Below are positions 10,262 through 19,880 of a stretch of 25,740 bases of DNA, in pieces. Numbering within the stretch: the stretch's first letter is position 1; every line of letters begins with the position of its first letter. Source of the stretch: Didymodactylos carnosus (Eukaryota; Rotifera; Eurotatoria; Philodinida; Philodinidae); NCBI GenBank assembly GCA_905250885.1, contig CAJNOQ010002188.1:1-25740 (forward strand), read 5' to 3'. The position numbers were made by a program, and so were the translations under genes. The notes beneath the pieces were generated by a model that was not told where the DNA came from, searched no databases, and saw only the letters and a list, made by a program, of their open reading frames with translations.

Positions 10262-10560
10262 CTTAAGTGCCTGAAAATTCACTGAAAAAAAAGTGTGCCA
10301 CGCCGTTACATTTATTTATTGACATTCATAAGTTAGATAAAGGTTTTGGGAGAAAATTTATTTTAATATTGGAGAGCTCGTAAGTTTCTTTACAACGTTC
10401 GTTGTAGACAGTTTCAATTTGCTCAAGTATCATCGTTTAATTGAATCTGCTCGCAATTTAGAACCTTTCTGTCAAATCCGTCACGCACCGAATATTCCTT
10501 CCGAAAACTGTAGGTCTTAACGAAATTTTTCCATCTTTTTGCCGTAGACCGAGGAGTTTG
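10262..10560. repeat. Second, inverted copy of the 489-1525 repeat family
   Basis: Read as its complement, this segment matches 830-1142 collinearly. Shared landmarks include the block with GTGCCTGAAAATTCACTG, the TGCCACGCCGTTACATTTA block, AGACAGTTTCAATTTGCTCA, and CCGAATATTCCTTC. Divergence is moderate. Like the first copy, it lies directly next to a GGAATYCC minisatellite. Confidence 0.7.
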
Positions 10561-10564
10561 TGTG

Positions 10565-10660
10565 GTCGTTCGCCAATTCGGCGAATGTCTACGAGACATT
10601 CATCGATCGGCGAATCTCACGGAAACATTCGCCAATCGCCAATATAGCGAATGTCTATTG
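10565..10660. repeat. Cluster of ATTCGCC/GGCGAAT motifs
   Basis: ATTCGCCAATTCGGCGAAT-like short palindromes occur about six times within 100 bp. They may be subterminal motifs of a decayed DNA transposon. GGCGAAACACGACTTTACC just downstream recurs near 12160, which supports a repeated origin. Confidence 0.45.
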
Positions 10661-10708
10661 ATGAAAGTTGAACTGGCGAAACACGACTTTACCGCTAACA
10701 AATGTTTA

Positions 10709-11613
10709 AGGGGAACCCCCATCCGATTTTTTACACCAGTTTGTAGAGGACACCTTTTGATAAAAAGAATTTTGAAGTTTTTCTGAAGTTTTCTGGGCTA
10801 TTTTTAAAATTTCAATAAAAACTTCAGTTTTTGATATGAAGAGTTGGTTCTAGCGTAGTTCAAGAGAGAATATTAACTTGTATAAGGAGAAAAACTTTCT
10901 ATCGTTCCCGAACGAAGTTTGACGCAGAAATGTAACGTTCACCATCCCGAGGAAGTTTTAGAGCTAAAAGTATTTTTCACCTCACCTTACAGCTAGTTTC
11001 GTTCGAAGCAAGCATTTTGGAGCAAAACTCTGGGTACAGAAGGTGTTCAGAATCGAATTCTGCAGTCCCTAACGAGAGGTTTTTTTAAATTGTCTGTTTT
11101 TGATTTTCAAATTGAAAAATATGAAATTGTAAAATTTAATTTAAAAATCAGAAAAAGACAATTTTAAAAAACCTCTCGTTAGTGACTGCAAAATTTGATT
11201 TTGAACAACTTCTGTACCCAGAGTTTTGCTCCAAAATGCTTGCTTCGAACGAAACTAACCGTAAGGTGAGGTGAAAAAGCCTTCGCTGAGCCAAAAACCA
11301 GCAACATCTTCAAGGTTTGAATTTTTTCTTCAAGCCTACCCAGTTTGTAGAGGATACTTCGAAGTATATGTCCTGAAATTTTTTCGGCTTACTGACATCA
11401 TCTGGCTGAGGAAAAAATGATGAATCGAGAATGGATAGAATTTTTTTTAATAATAGCCCCTTGTTCAATAATTTAAGAATATTTTTTCAAATAATTAATT
11501 TTTTTCTCAGTCAGATATGTCAGCAAACCGAAAAAACTTCAGAACATATACTTCGAAGTATCCTCTACCAACTAGGAACGTTAGAAGAAAATCTAAATGT
11601 CTCCCTTCCCCCC
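10709..11613. mobile_element. Composite foldback element with TTA flanks
   Basis: The left end AGGGGAACCCCC is answered by GGGAGACATT-side CCCTTCCCCCC at the right; TTA lies on both sides (10706-10708 and 11614-11616). Two hairpins lie inside. Arms 10973-11105 and 11140-11278 share CACCTCACCTTA and GGTGAGGTG ends. Arms about 11335-11410 and 11505-11575 share GAGGATACTTCGAAGTATA. The TTA flanks suggest a PIF/Harbinger-type miniature element, but the outer arms pair only near the tips, so it may be composite. A right-end copy lies at about 5090-5215. Confidence 0.6.
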
Positions 11614-11616
11614 TTA

Positions 11617-12339
11617 AATGTCATGTAGTGTGGTTTATGTAGTAGAACGAAAGGAGCAAAAAATGTTGCATTTCTTTCCGCTGTTATTTTTTGATCCGCA
11701 TCGTGGTACTTTTTGAAAGTACATCGTAAAACCTTGGCTGATATCTCATTTTGTAGAAAAGTATCTAAGGGAGTATATTTGGGGGGTATATAAGGGGAAA
11801 TATTTGAGAATGAATTCTAAGGTTGTCAGATTGTCTGAAAAACCGGGATTTTTAGAAATCTTTTTGTAAAGACCTAGACGCCTAGCACAATGTTTTTCCG
11901 TCGAAACCTATAGGTATAGAGAGATATCGATGCAATATCGAAACTTTGATCACACAAATTTTGGCTCGTATTCAAGATAAAATGAGCTCACACACAGTTA
12001 CAAAACCTCGAATAATTTATCGCAAGAAAAAAACCATTGAAATGTTGAAAATCACACATATGAAAGTTGAGGTCACATAAATCTTGATATTAGGAACTAT
12101 TTAGAGCACAAAAATGCGCATATGTACACTCCAGTGAATACTGAGGATAGGTATTGACGAAACGCGACTTTACCATTGAGGACAATGAACTGCTCAGAAT
12201 GCCACAATAATCAATCTACTCTCTAGCTCTTATAGTTTTTATATAAACTGAAATTTAATACGTCGAAAATGTCTCGTCCGTAGTCGCTGTTATATAACGG
12301 GTGGTACAAAAGTCTTGCATTAAATGTCTAACATGATTT
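11617..12339. other. Intergenic stretch, little structure
   Basis: No supported gene is present. GACGAAACGCGACTTTACC near 12157 repeats a block at about 10675. CATTTTGTAGAAAA-type words recur here and inside several of the elements above. ACGGGTGGTACAAAAGTC near 12297 could be a transposon terminus, but this is not established. Confidence 0.4.
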
Positions 12340-12510
12340 CTGCATATTGCCAATGTGCTGAAGAGCTAATTATGTTTTCCTTGGAAAAAGCAAAGTCTGG
12401 AACTTCAAAGAAACATAGCAAACCAAATTTTTGAGATTGACTTTGAGGAAGAAAAAGTTCTATACCAAACGTTATCCGAAAAGTCTAGCAACTTACATTT
12501 TTTGTTAAAT

Positions 12511-13797
12511 TTTTACTAGGGCCTGAAGAAAAAAGCTTTTCTGAATACAAAATAGGTGAGAATGTAGCCCGTGCAAAACTCTATCGACTTCCCTACTTTG
12601 GAAAGTCTGTCAGTAATTTTTTAACAATAAATAAAGCATATTATAGGTCTAAATTTTGGTAGAAAACACTACTCTCTAAAAAAAAAGGACGGATTCAGAC
12701 GGAACCTTTCGAGGGTTCAAGAATTGAGTTTCTCACCGAACCCTCAAAATCGTTTCGTCCAAAAAGAATTACCATTTCTAGAACCATTTCTTCTTTTTCA
12801 AAAGAAGGGTTCTGACTAACAAAAAATGGTTCGGAATTACATCTTTTGAAAAAAAAGACTCCGAAAAAGATAGAGCGTACTGTGTTTATGTTAAATATAT
12901 CAAAAATCTCCAATACTTCGAAAATATTACTTTTTGCGAGCACATATGCTAGAAACGTAATGTCGAAACATAAAGTATCAAAAAAACTTTAAATAAATAT
13001 AAACATAAATACTTAATATGTAAAAATATGTTGAGAGGATGTAAACATTTTTTTCGGTACTCTTACAGAACATGGTACGCCAAACTTCTTACCGTACGAT
13101 GACACGCTCCATAAGTCTTAGTTAATGATAGTGAAGGTTAGAGTCAATAAAAACACTAAAACTATTAAGCAACTTCATCGTTAAGAGCTCTAAAATCTGA
13201 CAACTTATTACTGTCTGATATATTTTCCATTAAAGCGGGAAAAAAGAGTATCGCTCTAAGAACTGGAAAAAAGGACATGTACGATCCTCTATTCTGAAAA
13301 TATTTAACTACTGTCGATGTTATAAGCTTACTGTTGATCATTAACTAATATTGATAGTCATTTGAATACATTGTTGGATAACATTTATTCCAGTTTCATG
13401 TTATCCAATCGAAATATTAAATAAATCAGAAGGGTGAAATAAATTAAAGTTTATCTAAGACACATAAATGAAAGTGAAAACTAAAAATTTTGAATTGCGA
13501 TGACGGCTCAAAGTAAAAAAACATGTGTTTTTTCGACATTAATGGTTAGCTTGAAAAGCAACTGAAACTAACTAACTTTTGAAAGAGAGAACTTCGGCAA
13601 AATAAAAAATCTGTACAGCGAGAAAGAAGGCAGAACTGTTTTTTGCATTTTTAAGAAATGAAAAGACTTTTTCTGCAGGATCGAACTTAATTGGGCTCTT
13701 TAGGAAAGAAAATAAGTTTTTGAAATCTGGATCTTAGGAAAAGCGTACAACTTGTACTATAAGAAAGAGTAAGAAGGCTTAATTTCAGGGCCATGGG
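12511..13797. other. Intergenic stretch between inverted repeats
   Basis: About 12688-12850 has a cluster of GAACC/GGTTC motifs, possibly subterminal repeats of another old element. From 12950 to 13797 the sequence is AT-rich with no gene, RNA or long repeat that I can support. Confidence 0.4.
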
Positions 13798-14180
13798 TAG
13801 AGGTGGGCATCGGGACCAAAAAACTTTTCTGGTCCCGGTAAAAGATTTGATTGCCGTTCTATCACCTTCACGGTTAAAATATCATTTGGCCGTGCATTTT
13901 GTAGAGAAATGTTTGCTCTTTCAGATTATATATTCTAAAATATACCACAGACCTTCGTTACGAATTAATTTGACAAATACAATGACCGGGACCAATCTGG
14001 TCCCGGTCGGTCCTGGTGATCTTGGTCCCGGTCATGTATTTGCTAAATTGATTGATAAAAGAGACTCGCGAAATATTTTAGAATATATAACCTGAAAGAG
14101 CAAACATTTCTCTACAAAATGCACGGCCAAATGATATTTTAACCGTGAAGGTGATGGAACGGCAATCAAATCTTTTAAAG
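13798..14180. mobile_element. hAT-like foldback MITE with GGTCCCGG motifs
   Basis: Arms about 13841-13955 and 14075-14180 are near-perfect reverse complements centred near 14010. The middle carries GACCGGGACCAATCTGGTCC and related copies. The left tip TAGAGGTGGGCATCGGGACC resembles known hAT termini (CAGAGGTGGGC type). The matching right tip is absent, so the element is truncated on the right by about 40 bp. The frame at 13793-14095 is a by-product of the palindrome. Confidence 0.75.
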
Positions 14181-14450
14181 GGAACAGAAGTGATTAAAAC
14201 ACTTCTAGTTTCTATAATCATATAATTTTAAACGTATTCTGTTGTAGAGAAAAATACGTTTGATGCGAGAGATACGTTGGAAGAGAACGAAAGTTGCAAG
14301 AGTTTTTTTGGCGACGTTTGGTATAGAACTTTTTTCTTCCTAAAAGTCAGTTTAAAAAATTTTGTTTTCTATGTATTTTTTGAAGTTCAGACGTGGCTTT
14401 TTCCAATTAAAAACTAATTAACTCTTCAGCATATGTACAGTTTCATGTGT

Positions 14451-15469
14451 TTAATCATGGCTCTAGGCAGTATCCGTGATCCACTATGTTTGATATAAAT
14501 AGCTCAAAATGCTAAGTGTTGACTCTGAGATATATTCCAAAACAGTGCAAAACACAATTTTTTGAAGATGTTATAATATTGATTTCTCAAAAGCGAAGGA
14601 CAATAAAGAGACGAAATTTTGCTCATGGATGGGTGCGCTGTGTTCTCCGTTCATCTACTTAACAGTAATAGACATTAATTGTCAACGATCCACTAGTGTG
14701 TGTGGTACAGTTTTGAAGATTCTTAATAAAACTCTCCCAACTTTTGGTCAAAGTATATCAACGTTGGGAGACATCAAATATTTACCAGAAATGTTCGCTC
14801 TACAAATCAACATCATCGAAAGCCTTTTTTATCTCGGCATTTTAACTGCATGTTAAAATTCCAAAAAAATCAAGTTTTTAGGCGATTTAGAAACCTTCTT
14901 CAGAAATTCTAAGAAACCTTCAATTTTATGGGAGAATTAGAGAATAAAATAGGTTAAAATGAGCAAAATTATCTTTTTTCTACTTCTGAAGTTCCAAAAC
15001 TACTTTTCTCCGATTCTTCATCTGGAAGTATAAAACGTTAAGTTTGGCATCTCCAGAAACAAATATGCTCTAAAAATTTGCCGAAAACGAGTTTGTTTAA
15101 CAGGTAATATCAATATCTTTTTGACTAATATTATAATCGTTAGAGATAAGTATTTGATCACCCATATTATTCACGATATTTGTCTTTATAGCTGTATTAT
15201 GATTAGATTGAAAAACGCGAAGTTGTTCCATAGCTGTAGTCTACAGCTACTTTACGAACTAGAAAATATAAGCCTTATTATGTTAATGAAAACGTTTTTC
15301 GGTAGAGACAGTTCGAGTTCAGTCTATTCCTGTATTTCAAATACGTTTTATTACATGCTTAATAATCTTAATTGTCTCTTATTTTGTGTCAGTTTCCAGT
15401 CTTATTTGTTTACCTGTGTCCATTGAGAAGGCTTGTAAAAAGTCGAAATGTTTGGATAAAAATGTATTA
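14451..15469. other. Intergenic stretch, no gene supported
   Basis: Open frames at 14629-14856 and 15121-15426 lack domains and coding-type codon use. A short inverted pair (CTCCCAACTTTTGGTC / CAACGTTGGGAG near 14735-14770) is the only local structure noticed. Confidence 0.4.
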
Positions 15470-16104
15470 AAGGTAGATACACCCCCTCTTTGTTGACCCA
15501 CTGTGAAACCGGGGACCGATGTCGGATCGGGGTGAAATTTACAACAGAGATAGAATATCGAAAAAGAAAATTGAAGTATTTTTGCACAGAATTTTGTGAC
15601 ATGCTCGTCTATGGGTTTTCTAGAAAACTCTGGTTCACATTACGACTCAGTCACATTACGACCCCTCGAAAAAATGGTCCGATCGAACTCAAAATTTTAC
15701 CACAGACACTTCAAACCCTATCTCAGGTTAGTTCCCAAAAATGCTGAAAGTCAAGCAAGAAAAAACGCAGTTTTTTACAGGTTTTTTTGCGTGACTTTCA
15801 GCATTTTTGCGATATCTCGAGAAGGAAAGCATATTTTTTGAAAAGAAGAAAAACGAACCTGAGATAGGGTTTGAAGTATTTGTGGTAAAGTTTTGAGCTC
15901 GATCGGACCATTTTTTCGGGGGGTCGTAATGTGACTGGATGAAAACCAGAGTTTTCTAGAAAGCCCATAGAAGAACATGTCACAAAATTCTGTGCAAAAA
16001 TACATCAATTTTCTTTTTCGATGTTCTATCTCTGTTGTAAATTTCACCCCGATTGGACATCGGCGTCCCCCGTTTCCAACAGGGTCAAAAAAGAGGGGGT
16101 ACCC
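15470..16104. mobile_element. Long-arm foldback MITE (CCCCCTC family)
   Basis: Arms of about 260 bp (15478-15745 and 15850-16104) are reverse complements with roughly 90% identity by eye. Tips read TACACCCCCTCTTTGTTGAC and, at the right, GGGGGTA followed by CCC. TTA on both sides (15467-15469 and 16105-16107) is a possible target duplication. The loop has a second hairpin around CTGAAAGTCAAGC / GTGACTTTCAGC. Four overlapping open frames on both strands here are shadows of the palindrome. A half copy lies at 23164. Confidence 0.8.
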
Positions 16105-16396
16105 TTAGGTTTATAGAAATGAAGCAATTAATACTGTTAATAATAAAAATATTACAAAATATGCTGCAGAATTTGTTATTTTATGGCTTTTTGTCGCACT
16201 TTGCTTCCACCTTGAACTCAGAAATGTGAAACATGAGAAAAAAAACGTAAAAAATTTCTTTTCTCTTCTGCAATGTTTTGAAATGGACGACATAGAAAAA
16301 ACAGATACATCTTTTTTTTTCTTTCTGGTTTGCTCCTTTTGTTATGGAAGAAATTATTTTTGTCAACTGCAAACAACATTTCTTTCTCTACCTTTA

Positions 16397-16407
16397 TAAA
16401 AAAAAGC
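16397..16407 (+). promoter_or_regulatory. TATA box of the BTB-TLDc gene
   Basis: TATAAAAAAAA lies about 150 bp before the start codon. A transcription start about 30 bp downstream (near 16427) would give a short leader exon ending at 16469, joined to the coding exon through a 59-bp intron (16470-16528: GTAAGTACGG donor, TTTGAAG acceptor). Confidence 0.5.
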
Positions 16408-16469
16408 AGGAGACTCAATCATCTTAGCCACATTTCTAAGTGCAAAGGCAAACCACAAAAAAGATAACG

Positions 16470-16528
16470 GTAAGTACGGTGTATATGGATGAATGGATGA
16501 ACTATAAACTACCTTTTTTTATTTGAAG
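16470..16528 (+). other. Leader (5'UTR) intron
   Basis: A strong donor (ACG|GTAAGT) and a pyrimidine-rich acceptor (CCTTTTTTTATTTGAAG) bound 59 bp, the typical intron size in this window. The start codon at 16545 is 17 bases after the acceptor. Confidence 0.55.
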
Positions 16529-16544
16529 CTTCGTTTCGGTTCCT

Positions 16545-17673
16545 ATGGCTACAGCACAAACATCTCTAGATGAATTCTTCGAACAACACAATACTTTAAG
16601 TAATATAAAACCGTTTGTCTCCGAACTTAAAAAAGAATTAAAAATGATGCAAAGTAAACTTGACTGGTTTACACATTATGTTGAACAAATTGATCGTGTT
16701 CATGATACAATAGTAGAGGTGAAAATACAACAGGAAGAAATGCAGCATAATCTTATTAACGACCAACAGGAATGGAGTGAAATTCAAGCAAAATTAGCTC
16801 AGACATCAGGAAAAGGAAAAGTAACATTGAACGTCGGTGGTGAAATATTCCAAACAACTATTGAAACATTGACTGTTGAAAAACCATCATTTTTTACTGC
16901 ATTATTTTCACGACAATGGCATGTGGAAAAAGATGAAGAAGGAAGTTTATTCATTGATCGTGATGGTTGGCTGTTTGGTCATATCTTAAAATATTTTCGA
17001 ACTGGTGAAATTGACATACAAAACGACGATCCTGTGTTACGTAAGGATTTAATGATTGAAGCTCGATACTATCATTTAGAAAGATTTGCGGAACTACTAG
17101 CTGCAGTACCACCCGTAATTGAAACTAAACGTAATTTTATTAACAGTACAATACTAAGCTCTGACTACGAGCTGAAATTAAATGAATTCTACGGTAACCA
17201 AAATCAACAATGGCGATTAATCTATAAAGCAAGTAGGGATGGTTATGCAACAGCTAATTTTCATGATGTTTGTGACGGCGTTAAACCAACAATGATCATT
17301 GTTCTATCGAAAAATATGTGTAGTTTTGGTGGATTTACTCAAATTGCATGGACTAAACAGAAAAAAGATAACACAGATTCGAACGGCATTTCTGTTTACA
17401 TTGAAAAATCCACATAAAATTCCGCCAACAAAATATATGATTAATGAAAAATGGGTACATTGTGCAGTGAGTCACACACAACTTTGTGCAGCCAATTTTG
17501 GTTCGATAACGGCCGGCGGTAGTGATTTATGTATTTATAATGAATGTAATCACAGACCAAGCGTATCATTTTTCCCATCATGTTATGTAGACACGACTGG
17601 AAAAGGTAATTTAACGTTTACAGGATATAAAAGTTTTTTATGTACTGACATTGAAGTGTTCACAACAGCATAA
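16545..17673 (+). CDS. BTB/T1 (KCTD-type) + TLDc domain protein, one apparent frameshift
   Basis: Residues 1-85 are helical, probably coiled coil. Residues 92-190 form a BTB/T1 (potassium-channel tetramerisation) domain: VTLNVGGEIFQTTIETL, FIDRDGWLFGHILKYFRTG, EARYYHLERFAELL. From about 202 a TLDc domain follows (DGYATANFHDVCDG, MCSFGGFTQIAWT). After KKDNTDSN the frame ends at TAA 17414-17416, but the domain continues one frame over as AFLFTLKNPHKIPP..., then FGSITAGGSDLCIY..., to TAA 17671. The change fits one extra G in AACGGCATTT at about 17386. A single sequencing error or a recent inactivating mutation are both possible; the two parts are otherwise intact (about 375 residues in total). 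BTB-TLDc proteins are thought to oligomerise, some as E3-ligase adaptors or stress-response factors; the role here is inferred. AATAAA at 17689 is a fitting poly(A) signal. Confidence 0.85.
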
Positions 17674-17688
17674 AAATGTTTCTTTGAA

Positions 17689-17694
17689 AATAAA
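17689..17694 (+). terminator. Poly(A) signal AATAAA
   Basis: AATAAA lies 16 bases after the stop codon of the BTB-TLDc gene, a normal distance for a compact animal gene. Confidence 0.55.
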
Positions 17695-17708
17695 CCTTAT
17701 TCTTCTAG

Positions 17709-17902
17709 TTCAAGATTATGTTGGATTACGACTGACGTTCGACATCACACTCGATATTAAAATAGCATACTATTTCGATGAGCTCGGTACCGGGACAGAA
17801 GTGTCAAATAACAGTATCGATAACTCTTTATCTCGAGAGGCGTACAAGATCAAGAGCGAGACTTCAAAATTTTTTGTAACTTTAGCATCAGTAAAAGAGT
17901 AG
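17709..17902 (+). CDS. Possible terminal exon, unknown
   Basis: After a good acceptor (CTTATTCTTCTAG, to 17708) the frame reads QDYVGLRLTFDITLDIKI, then AYYFDELGTGTEVSNNS, to TAG 17900-17902. Codon use is strongly purine-first and GC is higher than in the flanks. Poly(A)-like AATAAAAATAA follows at about 17908. No upstream exon was identified; it could be an alternative 3' exon of the BTB-TLDc gene or a leftover of another gene. No family is recognised. Confidence 0.3.
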
Positions 17903-18355
17903 AATGGAAATAAAAATAAGAGAAATATCGATTCTTTGAAAAAAAAACATCTTTGAAACCTTTTAATCCCACACACATTTAGTAGTTGGAAAGAAAAGCA
18001 TATTACAAACAATTCACGTTATTTGTACGTTAATGAATACTCAGCAAGAGTTTGTGCACTTAATAAACATCTTACAACCACAATCAATTCGATAGGTTTC
18101 TTCAACAAAGACTACTCATTGTGTGTACATTCAGTCACTGACGATTTTCTTGTTCAGTAGTCATATTACATTGTCCTCGTTCTCATCAGTTAATTATATC
18201 TCTTTCTTTCTCTCATTGTTAAATCTGTCATTCACTCTCCTTGTGTGCGTGTTCAATCTCTCTTCTTTTGTCTTCTGTACTATATATACTCCATGATAGA
18301 ATTTCTTTACACAAAGGTCCTTGAAATAGTGTGTTAAAGCCAATTATGGAAATTG
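17903..18355. other. Spacer between convergent genes
   Basis: The BTB-TLDc gene (+) and the SERINC gene (-) point toward each other. The spacer is AT-rich, with TC-rich runs near 18200-18270, and holds no gene. The 3' end of the SERINC transcript must lie here; no unambiguous poly(A) signal was picked out. Confidence 0.4.
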
Positions 18356-19675
18356 TCAGTATTTTAATATCAAATGTATCAAACATATTCCTGTATAAAT
18401 GAAATGTGATAATAATGTTGCAGTTAATTTTATCCAATGAGAGGCCACAGAATTTATTTGATAGTCATCATTGGATCTAATCCAATTCGCTATCAACATC
18501 ATTGTATATAATGGTACAAAACTTTGAATTAAATATTCGAACATACAACGTACACATTTTGAATTATGTCCAACTGTTATCGATGAAGATGACGATATTA
18601 TTAACATTGTCGAGTCAGTATCATCATTAATACTATCAGTTTGAATCAATTCATCATCATCATCATCACCTAAGAGTATCAGTTCTGGTTGAACCGTCGC
18701 AGCTTTTTCATTGATATAACATTTATTATTCCAAAATAAATAAATGAATGTATTTAAAAATAAGAAACCAATGGAAAAATGTATATCGAATATATTTAAT
18801 AAATTTCCATTTTCAAGATAATAATACTGAAGTGCTGGTAGATCTAGATAACAGTGAAAATTTGAATGATTTGTTAATGATGACCATAAATAATAGGTTA
18901 TTAATAATGAAATAAATGATGATTGTAATAAATGAGATATTTGATTTCCTTTCCTAGTGAAACTAAGAATTGAATTCAGAATACAGAAAATGAAATGTAT
19001 TGTTATAAATACAATATTTAATCGACATTTGATGTAATAGATGTAGAGTAAAATAATTCCAGTTAATGATATAACGTAAAATATGAATGTGATAAAAAAA
19101 TAAATGAAAATTTGACGGTTTTGAAATGTTTGAATCTCTAATGGTGATTTTGTCCATTTTTCTGTTATATGAATAAAATAACTTGTTTGAATCAACATAA
19201 AGACAGTACCCCCACTTAGTACCAGATAAAAGAATGGTTTTAAGAATATTTTAGTGTAATAGAACAGTATGTAACCGATAGCTGGACCAATGAAGGATAC
19301 AATTTCAAAAATGATACCTTCGCTATTTTTACAAAACTTTTTCGACCATTTTAATATTCTTTGATTACCAAAACAGAGACGTATTAGAAATACAATCAGA
19401 TAATACAGAGTTATACTAGCTGTAAGAGAAGAAAGTTGAAAATAATATTTTTCATCTTGTATTTTACAATAAATTTTATTTGAGATATTAATCGATGTTG
19501 TATTTGTGCTCACCATGTCCGTCAAAAGACATGGTTCTAAATTTAAATATTTGCCACCATCCGTCAATCGTTTTACAAAACAAGCAAAGAGAACACCAAT
19601 TACAAATAGTGACATAAAATATTTTCCAATATTTGATAATATTATTCGTATAATAGATTTTAATATATTTGACAT
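18356..19675 (-). CDS. SERINC-family multi-pass membrane protein
   Basis: 439 residues from ATG 19675 to TGA at 18356-18358, with no intron in the coding part. About ten hydrophobic segments are visible (roughly 18-36, 82-101, 121-140, 147-168, 188-212, 219-238, 248-266, 296-315, 380-398, 415-437). SERINC hallmarks are FIGPAIGYILFYYTKIF, LVLSGGTVFMLIQTSYFI, SHLLQSSFISLLITYYLW with SSLTNHSN, and PLYTMMLIANWIRSND. An acidic loop with DDDDDE (337-342) precedes the last two helices, as in the family. Possible N-glycosylation sites NTT and NIS lie in the first outer loop. SERINCs act in lipid scrambling or serine-lipid handling at membranes. The Cys-rich start usual in this family is missing and the protein is slightly short. 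An in-frame TTG at 19693 is less likely as start. Family assignment is by motif recall. Confidence 0.85.
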   Translation of the reverse strand: MSNILKSIIRIILSNIGKYFMSLFVIGVLFACFVKRLTDGGKYLNLEPCLLTDMVSTNTTSINISNKIYCKIQDEKYYFQLSSLTASITLYYLIVFLIRLCFGNQRILKWSKKFCKNSEGIIFEIVSFIGPAIGYILFYYTKIFLKPFFYLVLSGGTVFMLIQTSYFIHITEKWTKSPLEIQTFQNRQIFIYFFITFIFYVISLTGIILLYIYYIKCRLNIVFITIHFIFCILNSILSFTRKGNQISHLLQSSFISLLITYYLWSSLTNHSNFHCYLDLPALQYYYLENGNLLNIFDIHFSIGFLFLNTFIYLFWNNKCYINEKAATVQPELILLGDDDDDELIQTDSINDDTDSTMLIISSSSSITVGHNSKCVRCMFEYLIQSFVPLYTMMLIANWIRSNDDYQINSVASHWIKLTATLLSHFIYTGICLIHLILKY

Positions 19676-19696
19676 CTTGCCCTGTTTGTACAATAT

Positions 19697-19737
19697 CTAA
19701 AATATGTTAAAAATGTAGCGACTAAACAGTTCCTTAC
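19697..19737 (-). other. Leader intron of the SERINC gene
   Basis: On the minus strand ACT|GTAAGG at 19737 and ACATATTTTAG to 19697 bound a 41-bp intron, 21 bases before the ATG. The upstream exon has in-frame stops, so it would be non-coding leader; this supports ATG 19675 as the true start and argues against a hidden Cys-rich first exon directly upstream. Confidence 0.45.
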
Positions 19738-19779
19738 AGTTAGTCAACGAACTGCTGATTTATTTTCCAGCATAAGCTC

Positions 19780-19880
19780 ATAATTAGGGCTGTAGCCGTT
19801 CACGTTGATCCTGCAAAAATTTGGCCGGAACGGGAACGTTTTTTTGCTGTTGACGTTCTGAGCTGTCAGCGTGAAAAACT
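19780..19880. repeat. Possible hAT-like terminus upstream of SERINC
   Basis: TAGGGCTGTAGCCGTTCACG near 19785 followed by repeated AACG/CGTT words (GGAACGGGAACG, GTTGACGTTC) looks like a transposon end with subterminal motifs. The opposite end was not found. It lies in the likely promoter area of the SERINC gene. Confidence 0.35.

Larger units (their letters stand above)
12340..14450. repeat. Widely spaced inverted repeat (12340-12510 / 14290-14450)
   Basis: The two segments match in opposite orientation over about 150-170 bp. Landmarks are GCTGAAGAGCTAATTA with TAATTAACTCTTCAGC, TTGGAAAAAGC with GCTTTTTCCAA, and TTCTATACCAAACG with CGTTTGGTATAGAA. The 1.8 kb between contains the GGTCCCGG foldback (13798-14180) but no transposase frame. 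This is either one element with inserted sequence or two separate copies of one repeat. Confidence 0.65.

Noticed and set aside
13793-14095. 100-residue open frame with repeated LVPVGPGDLGPG-like text
   Set aside because: It is the GGTCCCGG palindrome read through, within a foldback element.
15121-15426. 101-residue open frame rich in Leu, Ile and Cys
   Set aside because: No coding-type codon pattern, no splice context and no recognisable family.
15490-16047. Paired similar open frames on both strands (MTCSSMGFLENSG in each)
   Set aside because: The similarity is the inverted repeat of the foldback element, not a gene pair.
16111-16418. Three overlapping minus-strand frames rich in Phe and Lys
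   Set aside because: Low-complexity T-rich promoter region of the BTB-TLDc gene in three frames; no domain.
17781-17795. GAGCTCGGTACC resembles a cloning-vector polylinker
   Set aside because: Only about 12 bases agree and the surrounding sequence lies in a coding-like frame; vector contamination is not supported.
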